From Sphingomonas elodea ATCC 31461 (GTDB lineage: Bacteria; Pseudomonadota; Alphaproteobacteria; Sphingomonadales; Sphingomonadaceae), in assembly GCF_000226955.1 (NCBI RefSeq), contig NZ_AGFU01000070.1, forward strand, positions 1-44,807: a stretch of DNA of 44,807 nt, read 5' to 3'. The notes beneath the pieces were generated by a model, which was not told the DNA's origin, did no database searches, and saw only the letters and a list, made by a program, of their open reading frames with translations. A program made the position numbers and the translations under genes. Below are positions 24,531 through 33,223 of this stretch, piece after piece (position 1 is the stretch's first letter; the number at the start of each line of letters is the position of its first letter).

Positions 24531-26054
24531 TCAGGCCTGCTGGAGCAGCCGCTCCTTGGCGATCTTCTCGCGCCACACCAGCGGGCCGGTGTGGTGGACG
24601 CTCTCGCCGGTGGCATCGACGGCGACGGTGACGGGCATGTCCTTCACGTCGAACTCGTAGATCGCTTCCATGCCGAGATCTTCGAAGCCGACGACGCGCG
24701 CGCCCTTGATCGCGCGGGCGACGAGATAGGCCGCGCCGCCCACCGCCATCAGATAGGCGGCCTTGTGGTTGCGGATCGCCTCGATCGCGACCGGACCGCG
24801 CTCCGCCTTGCCGACCATCGCGATCAGTCCCGTCTGGGCGAGCATCATCTCGGTGAACTTGTCCATCCGCGTCGCGGTGGTGGGGCCGGCGGGGCCGACC
24901 ACCTCGTCGCGCACCGGATCGACCGGGCCGACATAATAGATCACCCGGCCCTTGAAATCGACCGGCAGCGCCTCGCCGCGCGACAGCATGTCCTGGATGC
25001 GCTTGTGCGCGGCGTCGCGGCCGGTGAGCATCTTGCCGTTGAGCAGCAGGCGGTCGCCCGGCTTCCAGCTTGCCACTACCTCGGGGGTCAGCGTGTCGAG
25101 ATCGACGCGGATCGATTCCTTCGACGGCGTCCATTCCACCTTCGGCCATTCGTCGAGGCTCGGCGGGTCGAGATAGACCGGGCCGCTGCCGTCGAGGCTG
25201 AAATGCGCGTGGCGGGTGGCGGCGCAGTTCGGGATCATTGCGATCGGCTTCGACGCGGCATGCGTCGGATAGTCGAGGATCTTCACGTCGAGGATCGTCG
25301 CCAGGCCGCCCAGGCCCTGCGCGCCGATGCCGAGTGCGTTGACCTTGTCGAAAATCTCGATGCGGAGCCGCTCGATATCGTTCTGGGGGCCCCGCAGCTT
25401 GAGCTGGGCCATGTCGATGTCCCCCATCAGTGACTGCTTGGCCAGCGTCACGGCCTTTTCGGCGGTGCCGCCGATGCCGATGCCGAGCATGCCCGGCGGG
25501 CACCAGCCGGCACCCATTTTCGGGACCATCTCGAGCACCCAGTCGACGATCGAATCGCTCGGGTTGAGCATCGCGAACTTCGACTTGTTCTCGGAGCCGC
25601 CGCCCTTGGCCGCCAGCTCGACATGGACATGGTCGCCGGGGACCATTTCGACGTTGAGCACGCAAGGGGTATTGTCCTTGGTGTTGACGCGGGAAAAGGC
25701 GGGATCGCGCAGGATCGAGGCGCGCAGGCGGTTCTCCGGGTGGAGATAGGCGCGGCGGACGCCTTCATCGACCACGTCCTGCAGCGAGCGCTCGCTGTTC
25801 AGCACGCATTTCTGGCCCCATTTGATGAAGACGGTGACGATGCCGGTGTCCTGGCAGATCGGGCGGTGCCCTTCGGCGCACATCCGGCTGTTGGTGAGGA
25901 TCTGCGCGATGGCGTCCTTGGCGGCGGGGGACTGTTCGGCCTCATAGGCGTCGCCTAGCGCGCGGATATAATCCATCGGGTGGTAATAGGAGATGTACTG
26001 GAGCGCGTCGGCGACGCTCTCGATCAGATCGGCTTCCTGGATGAGGACGGTCAT
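24531..26054 (-). CDS. fumA: Class I fumarate hydratase (iron-sulfur type)
   Basis: 507-residue cytoplasmic TCA-cycle enzyme interconverting fumarate and malate with a [4Fe-4S] cluster. Cluster ligands are Cys67 (RPICQDTG), Cys185 (GAGWCPPGMLG) and Cys277 (PNCAATRH); spacings of 118 and 92 residues fit structurally known class I fumarases. The C-terminal beta domain with GPAGPTTATRMDKF and AERGPVAIEAI is complete. Start at 26054 (MTVLIQEADLIESVADALQY); the open frame upstream is arginine-rich, non-protein-like. Followed at four bases by the DoxX-like gene. Confidence 0.97.
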   Translation of the reverse strand: MTVLIQEADLIESVADALQYISYYHPMDYIRALGDAYEAEQSPAAKDAIAQILTNSRMCAEGHRPICQDTGIVTVFIKWGQKCVLNSERSLQDVVDEGVRRAYLHPENRLRASILRDPAFSRVNTKDNTPCVLNVEMVPGDHVHVELAAKGGGSENKSKFAMLNPSDSIVDWVLEMVPKMGAGWCPPGMLGIGIGGTAEKAVTLAKQSLMGDIDMAQLKLRGPQNDIERLRIEIFDKVNALGIGAQGLGGLATILDVKILDYPTHAASKPIAMIPNCAATRHAHFSLDGSGPVYLDPPSLDEWPKVEWTPSKESIRVDLDTLTPEVVASWKPGDRLLLNGKMLTGRDAAHKRIQDMLSRGEALPVDFKGRVIYYVGPVDPVRDEVVGPAGPTTATRMDKFTEMMLAQTGLIAMVGKAERGPVAIEAIRNHKAAYLMAVGGAAYLVARAIKGARVVGFEDLGMEAIYEFDVKDMPVTVAVDATGESVHHTGPLVWREKIAKERLLQQA

Positions 26055-26134
26055 GGATGGTGCCTGCGATGCTGTGTCGCCCAGGGCGGGCTCAAGGGTC
26101 CTGTATCGCCCAAGTCGGCGAAGGACTAGTCGGG

Positions 26135-26899
26135 TCAGACCGCGAGCGTCTCGGGGGCGATGGCCGGCAGCATGCCGAGCGCCGGGCGGGCATACCAATA
26201 GCCCTGATGATAGCGCACGCCCAGCCGGCGGAGCGTCGCGGCCTCCGCCGCCGTCTCGATTCCCTCGGCGATCAGCAGCGTGTTCAGCTCGGTGCACAGC
26301 CCCACCATCGCGCGCACGATGGCCTGGCGACGACGGTCGGATTCGATGCCGCGGACCAGTTCCATGTCGAGCTTCACTTCGTCGGGTGCGAAGCGGGCGA
26401 AGCGATCCAGCCCCGAATGGCCGGCGCCGAAATCGTCGATCGCGACCTTGAAGCCGATCTGCTTGTACGATTCGATGATCGTCGCGACATGGTCGGGCGA
26501 TGCCATCTGCTCGTTCTCGGTGAATTCGAAGATCAGCCGATCGAGCGGCAGCGCGGCCTTGCGGGCGGTCTGGAGCGTCAGCTGGATGCAGGCGACCGGC
26601 GAATAGACCGCGTTTGGCAGGAAGTTGATGGAAAGGCACGCGTCCGTCGCCATCAGTCCGGCGGCCATCGCACTCTCGATCGCCTTGACCCGACAGGCCT
26701 GGTCGAAGGCGTAGCGATTCTGGTCGGTTACTTGGGACAGGACGCCGTACGCGCCCGATCCGTCGGCGCCGCGCACCAGCGCCTCATAGGCAAAGGGCGT
26801 TCCGGTCGCCGTATCGACGATCGGCTGGAAGGCCATGTCGAACGGGATGTCGAAATCGGTACCGTCGCGGCAGCCGGTGCAAATCTTCCGCATCTCCAT
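26135..26899 (-). CDS. EAL-domain cyclic-di-GMP phosphodiesterase
   Basis: 254 residues, a single EAL domain. All catalytic motifs are seen: EAL at 39-41 (YEALVRG), SINFLP with the metal Asn, EFTENE, IDDFGAGHSG, KLDM with the Lys, AEGIE and the QGYWYARP end. An active phosphodiesterase that lowers cyclic-di-GMP is expected. There is no GGDEF or PAS module; the only extra is a short N-terminus with Cys7-x-x-Cys10, a possible metal or redox site. A weak promoter may lie upstream on the minus strand (TTGGCG-N17-CAGTAT). Confidence 0.93.
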   Translation of the reverse strand: MEMRKICTGCRDGTDFDIPFDMAFQPIVDTATGTPFAYEALVRGADGSGAYGVLSQVTDQNRYAFDQACRVKAIESAMAAGLMATDACLSINFLPNAVYSPVACIQLTLQTARKAALPLDRLIFEFTENEQMASPDHVATIIESYKQIGFKVAIDDFGAGHSGLDRFARFAPDEVKLDMELVRGIESDRRRQAIVRAMVGLCTELNTLLIAEGIETAAEAATLRRLGVRYHQGYWYARPALGMLPAIAPETLAV

Positions 26900-26974
26900 T
26901 CACCTGCCGATACTGCACAAACGATAAAAAATCGCCAACGCGTCCCTTTTCTTTCCGTCAAGCGAAGGGGATTG

Positions 26975-27859
26975 CTAGTCATTTCTTGCCGCGGCATCGC
27001 GCAGCAACTCCCCGACGAGCGGATTGGGGAAGCGCCGATCCAGCGTCACCGCGTAGAAACTCTCCCGCACCTGCGGCAGCTGCGCCAGTTCGGCGAGGGA
27101 GCCGGTCGCCAGTTCGTCGCGCACCACGATCGGGGGCAGCACGGCCAGGCCCACTCCGTCGCGGGCGAGCAGACGCATCATCGCCATGTCGTCCACTTCC
27201 GCGGCAATCTGGGGGCGGACGCCCAGAGTGGCGGCCAGCGCGTCGAAGGCGGCGCGCACGCTGCTCTCCAGAGTCGGCAGCACGAGCGGCTGGGTGGCGA
27301 GCAGCGCGACCAGGCTGGTGTCTCCCACGATATCCGGCCGGCCAATCAGGCTGACGCGCTGTTCGGCGATCTTGTGCGCGAGATAGGGCGTGATCGCGTC
27401 GCGTGCCGGCGGCCGGTTGGCCAGCACCACGTCCAGCTGGAGGCTGGCCAGCGCCTGCATCAACTCCGCCGCGCTGCCCGATCGCAGCACGAGCTCCACA
27501 TCGGTGCGATGAAGAAGGGGCTGCACGAAGCCGATCTGGAAGTTGCGCGACAGGGTCGCCAGCGCGCCGATTCGCACCGCCTGCCGGGCGCGCCCGGTCT
27601 CGCGAAGCACATCGAGCAGTTCGTCGCCGGTCGCGAAAATCGAATCGGCATGGTCGAGCGCGATCCGACCCGCTTCGGTGAGCACCAGCCGGCGCCCTTC
27701 GCGCTCGAACAGGGCGTGGCCCAGCCGCTCCTCCAGCTTGCGGATCTGGGTGGACAGCGCCGATTGCGAGACTGCCATCCGCTCTGCCGTGCGGGTGAGG
27801 TTTCCGTCATGGGCCACGGCCCAGAAATAGCGGAGGTGGTTGTAGTTGAGGTCGCGCAT
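26975..27859 (-). CDS. LysR-family regulator of the dab operon (NhaR-like)
   Basis: 294 residues. The N-terminal winged helix-turn-helix reads NHLRYFWAVAHDGNLTRTAE and VSQSALSTQIRKLEERLG, typical of the NhaR branch of LysR proteins. A periplasmic-binding-protein-like effector domain follows (about 90-290). It is divergent from dabB-dabA, and LysR regulators often adjoin dab operons. The start codon lies inside an inverted repeat (27858-27882), suggesting autoregulation. Effector likely bicarbonate- or CO2-related by context only. Confidence 0.9.
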   Translation of the reverse strand: MRDLNYNHLRYFWAVAHDGNLTRTAERMAVSQSALSTQIRKLEERLGHALFEREGRRLVLTEAGRIALDHADSIFATGDELLDVLRETGRARQAVRIGALATLSRNFQIGFVQPLLHRTDVELVLRSGSAAELMQALASLQLDVVLANRPPARDAITPYLAHKIAEQRVSLIGRPDIVGDTSLVALLATQPLVLPTLESSVRAAFDALAATLGVRPQIAAEVDDMAMMRLLARDGVGLAVLPPIVVRDELATGSLAELAQLPQVRESFYAVTLDRRFPNPLVGELLRDAAARND

Positions 27860-27882
27860 TCGTTCTTTTTAAGAGAACGAAT
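27858..27882. promoter_or_regulatory. LysR-type operator between lysR and dabB
   Basis: ATTCGTTC-N9-GAACGAAT, a perfect 8-bp inverted repeat with the T-N11-A core of LysR boxes. It covers the lysR start codon (27857-27859) and lies 75 bases before the dabB start, so one site could control both directions. Confidence 0.6.
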
Positions 27883-27956
27883 AACGCTAAACAATGAATT
27901 TTATCGGATCGTTCCGCAGCCCTAACGCTCTGCCCAAGACGAGAAGGAGGTCGGGT

Positions 27957-29510
27957 GTGAGCATGTGGTGGTTGGCGAATGCCGGGCCGGCGGTCCTCGC
28001 CGCGGCGGCGATCGCGGCGGGAGGCGGGCGGCAGTTCCGGCCCGTCTGGACGCTGCGGATCGTGAACGCGGCGGCGCTGGTCGCGCTGGTCGCGGCGGTG
28101 GCGCTTGCAGCTTGGGTGGCGCTGGCAGGCCCGCGTACGCTGGGCCTGACGGGTGCCGAGGCGCTGGTCGCGACGCGACTGGACGTGGTCAGCGTCACCA
28201 TGCTCGTGCTGGTCAGCTTCGTCGGCTGGGTGGTGGTGCGCTTCGCCGCTACCTATCTCGACGGCGAGGCGCGGCAGGGCAGCTTCATGGCCTGGCTGGC
28301 GGTGACGTTGGCGAGCGTGATGCTGCTGGTGAGCGCCGGTACGCTGCCGCAGCTGGTGTTCGCCTGGATCGCGACCGGGCAGGGCCTGGGCCGGCTGCTG
28401 CTCTTCTACGCCGACCGTGCCGCGGCGCGCCGTGCTGCCCGCAAGAAGGCGCTGAGCACCGGCCTCGCCGATCTGCTCCTGATCGGCGCGTCTGTGCTGC
28501 TGTGGCGTGCTACCGGCACGACCGACATCGCCCAGTTGCTGGCCGCCGCGCGCGCGGGCACCGCGCCGGATGCGATGGCGCTGGCCGCCTGGGGCATCGC
28601 GCTCGCCGCCATGCTCAAGTGCGCCCAATTCCCGCTGCACGGTTGGCTGACCGAGGTGATGGAGGCGCCGACCCCGGTTTCCGCGCTCCTCCATGCGGGC
28701 GTGATCAATGCCGGCGGTTTTCTGCTGATCCGGCTGGCGGACGTGATGCTGGCGTCGCCCGCGGCGCTGGCGCTGCTGGCGGTGCTTGGCGGCTTCACCG
28801 CGCTGTTCGGCAGCCTCGTGCTGCCCACCCAACCGGCGATCAAGACCCAGCTTGCCTGGTCGACGGTCGCGCAGATGGGCTTCATGATCATGCAGTGCGG
28901 CCTCGGGCTGTTCTACCTGGCGCTGCTGCACATCGTCGCCCACTCGCTCTACAAGGCGCATGCCTTCCTCTCCTCGGGCGGCGCAGTGGAGCGGATCGCG
29001 GCCGCGCGACGGCTGGGGCCGGTCGCCAAGCCGGACGGCATGGCCGTTGCCCTGGCGATGCTGGGCGCGGCGATCCTCTACGGCGCGCTCGCGATCGGGT
29101 TCGGGGCCTGGACCAAGCCGCCCCAGGCGGTGGCGCTTGGCGCAATCCTGGTGTTCGGCGTCGCCTATTTGATCGTGCAGGGCATGAGCCCGGCTGCGCC
29201 GCGACCGCTGCTCCAGCGCACGCTCGGCTTCGCGATCCTGGCAACCGCCGCCTATTTCCTGCTGCACCATGCGGCGGAGTGGCTGACCGCCAGCACGCTG
29301 CCGGCAGTGCCCGCACCCGGCCCGTTCCAGTGGGTGCTGCTGGGTGTCGCGCTGCTCGCCTTTGGCGGCATCGCGGTTGCGCAGGCGATGTTGCCGCTCT
29401 GGTGCGACCATCCCGCAGCGCAGCGTCTGCGCATCCATCTCGTCCACGGTTTCTATGTCAACGCGCTGCTCGATCGGGTGATCGGCGGCCGGGTTCTCGG
29501 AAAGGCTTGA
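27957..29510 (+). CDS. dabB: DabB, membrane subunit of the DAB inorganic carbon pump (NuoL-like)
   Basis: 517-residue inner membrane protein of the proton-conducting NADH dehydrogenase subunit 5/MrpA family, with about 13 or more helices. The core LKCAQFPLHGWLTEVMEAPTPVSALLHAG carries the conserved membrane Lys and Pro/His of the proton path, and the family segment AHSLYKAHAFLSSG follows. With no other complex I genes nearby and DUF2309 protein DabA immediately downstream, it is DabB. GTG 27957 is chosen because GGAGG ends six bases before it; ATG 27963 is two codons later. The stop is four bases before dabA. Confidence 0.93.
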   Translation: MSMWWLANAGPAVLAAAAIAAGGGRQFRPVWTLRIVNAAALVALVAAVALAAWVALAGPRTLGLTGAEALVATRLDVVSVTMLVLVSFVGWVVVRFAATYLDGEARQGSFMAWLAVTLASVMLLVSAGTLPQLVFAWIATGQGLGRLLLFYADRAAARRAARKKALSTGLADLLLIGASVLLWRATGTTDIAQLLAAARAGTAPDAMALAAWGIALAAMLKCAQFPLHGWLTEVMEAPTPVSALLHAGVINAGGFLLIRLADVMLASPAALALLAVLGGFTALFGSLVLPTQPAIKTQLAWSTVAQMGFMIMQCGLGLFYLALLHIVAHSLYKAHAFLSSGGAVERIAAARRLGPVAKPDGMAVALAMLGAAILYGALAIGFGAWTKPPQAVALGAILVFGVAYLIVQGMSPAAPRPLLQRTLGFAILATAAYFLLHHAAEWLTASTLPAVPAPGPFQWVLLGVALLAFGGIAVAQAMLPLWCDHPAAQRLRIHLVHGFYVNALLDRVIGGRVLGKA

Positions 29511-29514
29511 TCCC

Positions 29515-31914
29515 ATGTATCGCAGTGCCGACCCGCAATCCTATGCGCCGCAGCCCAGCTATGTCGGGCTGCTCCTCGAGGCCGCCGAGCAGGCCGCGCG
29601 CGGTATCCCGCCGCTCTGGCCGCTGGCGACCAGCGTCGCGGTGAACCCGTTCCTCGGCCATACCGGCCGCAGCCTCGCCCAGGCATCGGCCTGGCTGGCG
29701 CGGAGCGGGGGCGCCAAGGCGACGATGCCGCGCAGCTGGTACCGGGACCGGATCGCCGAAAGCGCGATCTACGAAAGCGACCTGCACGCCGCCTGGTCCG
29801 CGACCCCCGCCGCCGAGCGGCCCGCCCGGTTCGAGACCTTCCTGATGACGATCGGGCAGGCAGCGGCCGATCCCGTCGCCCACCCGACCCTGGCCGAGAT
29901 CGCTGCAACCCCCGGCGGCGTCGATTGGCCCTCGGTGATCGCCGACCAGATCGGCGGCTGGGCCGGCAGCTATTTCGACGTCGGCCAGGCCCTCTGGGCA
30001 GCGCCGCGCGCGGCGGGTGCCTTTGCTGGCTGGCGCGAGCAGGCGGCGCTCGATCGCACGCCGGAGATCTTCGGCCTGACCGGTTTCCGCGCCTTCGTCG
30101 CCAATGCACCAGAGACCGCCAGCGACGCCATCGCGGTCAGCGCCGCGCGGCTGGGGCTGCGGGCCGAGGCGGCTGCGCGCTATTTCGAGCGGCTGCTGAT
30201 GAGCATGGGCGGCTGGGCGCAGTTCGCCCGCTATCGCCGCTGGCAGGCCGAACTGGCGAGCGGTGCCGACGACACGCTGGTCCAACTGCTCGCGGTGCGG
30301 CTGCTGTGGGAAGCGGCGCTTTGGGAACTGGGCGGCGCCGCGCTACGCACCCGCTGGGAACGCGCGGCACGCGATTATGAGGCACCCGCGCGCCCGGACC
30401 AGGACGCGTGCATCGATGCCATCCTGCAGCATGCTGCCGAAATCGCCGAGCAGCGGCGGTTGGCCGATCGGCTGAACGCGCCGGCAGCGGCGACGGCCGA
30501 GGTCGCGCCGATCGCACAGATGGCCTTTTGCATCGACGTGCGCTCGGAGCCGATCCGCGTCGCGATCGAGCGGGTGGCGCCGGGCATCCGTACCAAGGGC
30601 TTTGCCGGCTTCTTTGGCGTCGGCACCGCGCATCGGCCGCACGGCGCGTGCGAAGGCGAGGCACGGCTGCCGGTGCTGCTGCGCCCGGGCCTGACCAGCG
30701 ACGATGGCGGCGATCCGCACCTGGAAGCGCTCGATCACGCCAATGCGCGCGGCGACCGGGCGTGGGGGCGCTTCAAGCAGGCGGCGGTCTCCTCCTTCGC
30801 CTTCGTTGAGTCGGCCGGGTTCGTCTATGCCGCCAAGCTGCTCAAGGGGACGCTGGGGATCACCGACACCAAGGCTGCCAAGGGCATGCCGCGCTTCCAC
30901 CCGCCGCTGCCCCAGGCTGATGCGCTGGATGCCGCCGAACGGATTCTGCGCGCCATGTCGCTGACCAGCGACTTTGCGCCGCTGCTGATCGTGGTAGGCC
31001 ATGGCGCGGGGGTGACCAACAACCTGCATGCCAGCGCACTCCAGTGCGGCGCGTGCGGCGGTCATGCCGGAGACGTCAACGCGCGGCTGCTTGCCGGGCT
31101 GCTCAACGACGCGGTCGTTCGCAAGGGGCTGGTTGCGCGGGGCATCGAGATCCCTGCCGAGACGGTCGCGATCGCTGGTCTGCACGATACCACCAGCGAT
31201 CGCATCCACCTGTTCACCAGCGATGCCGCGGTGCCGGCACCGCTTCTCGCGCAGGTGGAGCAGGCGCTGGCCCGGGCGTCGGTCGAGGCGGCGATCGCCC
31301 GGGCGGCGCGGCTTCCGCGGGCCGACGGGGCGAAGCAGATCGAAGCGAGGGGCCGCGACTGGGCGGAAGTGCGCCCGGAATGGGGGTTGGCCGGATGCAG
31401 CGCCTTCATAGCCGCACCCCGCGCTCGCACCGCCGGTCGCGTGCTGGGGGGCAGGGCGTTCCTCCACGATTACGACTGGCGGGCCGATACCGATCGCTCG
31501 GTGCTGGAACTGATCCTCACCGCGCCGGTGGTGGTCGCGAGCTGGATCAGCCTGCAATATTACGGCTCCAGCGTCGCGCCGGGGATATTCGGCGCCGGCA
31601 ACAAGCTGCTCCATAATGCGGTGGGTGGGATCGGCGTGCTCGAAGGCAATGGCGGCATGCTGCGCGGCGGTCTGCCCTGGCAATCGGTGCATGACGGCGA
31701 GCGACTGGTTCATGATCCGTTGCGGCTGACCGTCGTCGTCGAGGCGCCGACGGACGCGATTGACGAGATCCTCGCCCGCCATGACGGGGTTCGGGCGCTG
31801 TTCGACAATCACTGGCTGCACCTCCTTGCCATGGATGAGCAAGGCCGGATCGCATCGCGGTATGTTGGCGGCCTCAACTGGCGTCCGTTCGAGGCGCAGG
31901 GCGGCGTCGCATGA
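29515..31914 (+). CDS. dabA: DabA, zinc catalytic subunit of the DAB inorganic carbon pump (DUF2309)
   Basis: 799 residues, the usual DabA length. The beta-carbonic-anhydrase-like zinc site is complete: Cys339 and Asp341 in FCIDVRSE, His496 in VGHGAG and Cys511 in LQCGACGG, with the same His-Cys spacing (15) as the characterised Halothiobacillus protein. DabA with DabB is thought to hydrate CO2 vectorially and trap it as bicarbonate, using the proton gradient. In a heterotroph it would feed anaplerotic carboxylases at low CO2. Starts four bases after dabB and overlaps the next small gene by ATGA. Confidence 0.96.
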   Translation: MYRSADPQSYAPQPSYVGLLLEAAEQAARGIPPLWPLATSVAVNPFLGHTGRSLAQASAWLARSGGAKATMPRSWYRDRIAESAIYESDLHAAWSATPAAERPARFETFLMTIGQAAADPVAHPTLAEIAATPGGVDWPSVIADQIGGWAGSYFDVGQALWAAPRAAGAFAGWREQAALDRTPEIFGLTGFRAFVANAPETASDAIAVSAARLGLRAEAAARYFERLLMSMGGWAQFARYRRWQAELASGADDTLVQLLAVRLLWEAALWELGGAALRTRWERAARDYEAPARPDQDACIDAILQHAAEIAEQRRLADRLNAPAAATAEVAPIAQMAFCIDVRSEPIRVAIERVAPGIRTKGFAGFFGVGTAHRPHGACEGEARLPVLLRPGLTSDDGGDPHLEALDHANARGDRAWGRFKQAAVSSFAFVESAGFVYAAKLLKGTLGITDTKAAKGMPRFHPPLPQADALDAAERILRAMSLTSDFAPLLIVVGHGAGVTNNLHASALQCGACGGHAGDVNARLLAGLLNDAVVRKGLVARGIEIPAETVAIAGLHDTTSDRIHLFTSDAAVPAPLLAQVEQALARASVEAAIARAARLPRADGAKQIEARGRDWAEVRPEWGLAGCSAFIAAPRARTAGRVLGGRAFLHDYDWRADTDRSVLELILTAPVVVASWISLQYYGSSVAPGIFGAGNKLLHNAVGGIGVLEGNGGMLRGGLPWQSVHDGERLVHDPLRLTVVVEAPTDAIDEILARHDGVRALFDNHWLHLLAMDEQGRIASRYVGGLNWRPFEAQGGVA

Positions 31915-32171
31915 GGATCGGGATCGACCTGCCGCTGCGGGCCTCGCCGGAGCCGGAGGTGGAGATCGCCGCGATCGAGCACCGGATCGCCTGGGTGCTC
32001 GCGCACCCGGGCACCAGCGCCTGGCTGCGTTCCGCGCTCGAAGCGGCGCTGCGCGAGGACCCGGTGACGATCACCAATGATGTGGAGATGCTGCGGCACC
32101 TGCTGGTGCCCCGCAGCACCGCGTACGCCGTCCTCGCCGCTACGGGAGAAACACTATTTAGAAGTTCGTAG
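31911..32171 (+). CDS. Unknown 86-residue protein, third gene of the dab operon
   Basis: The ATG overlaps the dabA stop (ATGA), so the gene is coupled to it. The soluble, mostly helical protein has no signal peptide or membrane helix: a short strand-like start MRIGIDLPLR, a helix EVEIAAIEHRIAWVLAHPG, another TSAWLRSALEAALRED, and a conserved-looking NDVEMLRHLLVPRSTAYAV. I do not recognise a family. A role as a regulatory or assembly partner of DabA-DabB is a guess from position. Confidence 0.75.
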   Translation: MRIGIDLPLRASPEPEVEIAAIEHRIAWVLAHPGTSAWLRSALEAALREDPVTITNDVEMLRHLLVPRSTAYAVLAATGETLFRSS

Positions 32172-32208
32172 GCGAAGCCGTAACAGTTGTGCTTCAGTAT
32201 GAAACGAT

Positions 32209-33150
32209 ATGGATCTGAAGACGACCCCCGGTTTCGAGCAGCAGGTGAGTCTGCGCCAGCTGCGGTACCTGGTGGCGCTGGGCGCTGAGGCGAGCTTCAC
32301 GCGCGCCGCCGCGGTGTCCGGTGTCAGCCAGCCTTCGCTCTCGCAGGCGATCCGCCAGCTGGAGGAGGCACTGGGCACGCCGCTGGTGGAGCGCGGTGCC
32401 CGCGCGTTCCTGACTCCGCTTGGCCGCGAGGTGGCGGAACGCGCGCGGCGCATCCTGCTGGAGGTGCGCGATCTGGGCGAACTTGTCGGCGCGGGCGACA
32501 CGGCGCTGCTCGGCACCATCCGATTGGGCGTGACGCCCACCGTGGGCGCCTATCTGCTGCCCCGGCTGGTAGCCCGGCTGCACCAGCAGTTCCACGAACT
32601 GCGCGTGCATGTGCGCGAGAACCCGCCGGCGCAGCTGGTGGAGGCGCTGGCCGACGGACAGCATGACGTCATTCTCGTGCAACTGCCGCTGCAGGCGCCG
32701 GGTGCCCATGTCGAGCGGCTGTTCCGCGAGCCGCTCCACCTGGCCATGGCCGCGGATCATCCGCTCACCGCGCGCGATACGATCGGCCGCGAAGACCTGG
32801 CGGGGCAGGACCTGCTCACCCTCCAGCGCGGCTACCGTCTCGCCGAACAGACGATCGCCATCGCCGAGGAGGCGGGTGCGCGGGTGCGCGACGATTATGA
32901 GGGCACCAGCCTCGATGCGATCCGCCAGATGGCGGGGATGGGCATGGGGCTCGCGGTGCTGCCCGAACTCTATGTGCGGCAAGAGATCCGGCCGGGCGAC
33001 GATGTCGTCTCGCGCCCGTTCCGGGCCGGGCGTCATTATCGTGAACTGGGTTTGCTGTGGCGCAGCGGTGTGGCACGGGCTGCAACCTACCAGCGGCTGG
33101 CGCAGGAACTGGTCGCGTGTGTTGAGGATATAGGAATTTCCTATCGATGA
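32209..33150 (+). CDS. OxyR-like LysR regulator without redox cysteines
   Basis: 313 residues. The winged helix-turn-helix reads LRQLRYLVALGAEASFTRAA then VSQPSLSQAIRQLEE. The effector domain follows OxyR closely, including LLTLQRGYRLAEQ and the stretch EAGARVRDDYEGTSLDAIRQ. At the positions of OxyR Cys199 and Cys208 it has Arg210 and Ala219, and no other Cys lies nearby, so it cannot make the peroxide-sensing disulfide. It follows the dab operon on the same strand after 37 bases, possibly on the same transcript, and could bind a small-molecule effector instead. Targets unknown. Confidence 0.9.
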   Translation: MDLKTTPGFEQQVSLRQLRYLVALGAEASFTRAAAVSGVSQPSLSQAIRQLEEALGTPLVERGARAFLTPLGREVAERARRILLEVRDLGELVGAGDTALLGTIRLGVTPTVGAYLLPRLVARLHQQFHELRVHVRENPPAQLVEALADGQHDVILVQLPLQAPGAHVERLFREPLHLAMAADHPLTARDTIGREDLAGQDLLTLQRGYRLAEQTIAIAEEAGARVRDDYEGTSLDAIRQMAGMGMGLAVLPELYVRQEIRPGDDVVSRPFRAGRHYRELGLLWRSGVARAATYQRLAQELVACVEDIGISYR

Positions 33151-33184
33151 TATAGTCAGTGCGCCATTGTTCTTATGGTGCGCT
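33130..33184. promoter_or_regulatory. Palindrome and hairpin upstream of the exporter operon
   Basis: ATAGGAA-T-TTCCTAT (33130-33144) is a perfect odd palindrome within the last codons of the LysR gene. A second element, AGTGCGCCAT (33158-33167) with ATGGTGCGCT (33175-33184), forms a 10-bp RNA stem with two G-U pairs and a 7-base loop. The first may be an operator, the second a terminator for lysR or a leader hairpin. Neither is proven. Confidence 0.35.
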
Positions 33185-33223
33185 GCACGCACTTCATCGA
33201 TCGTGAAGGGAGTTTAGGTAGCA

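Noticed and set aside
26055-26639. Upstream extension of the fumarase frame
   Set aside because: Arg/Pro-rich, antisense-phase translation overlapping the EAL gene; the family N-terminus starts at 26054.
28888-29510. DabB as a complex I or Mrp antiporter subunit
   Set aside because: No other nuo or mrp genes are nearby, and the next gene is DabA with a complete zinc site, so the DAB assignment is preferred.
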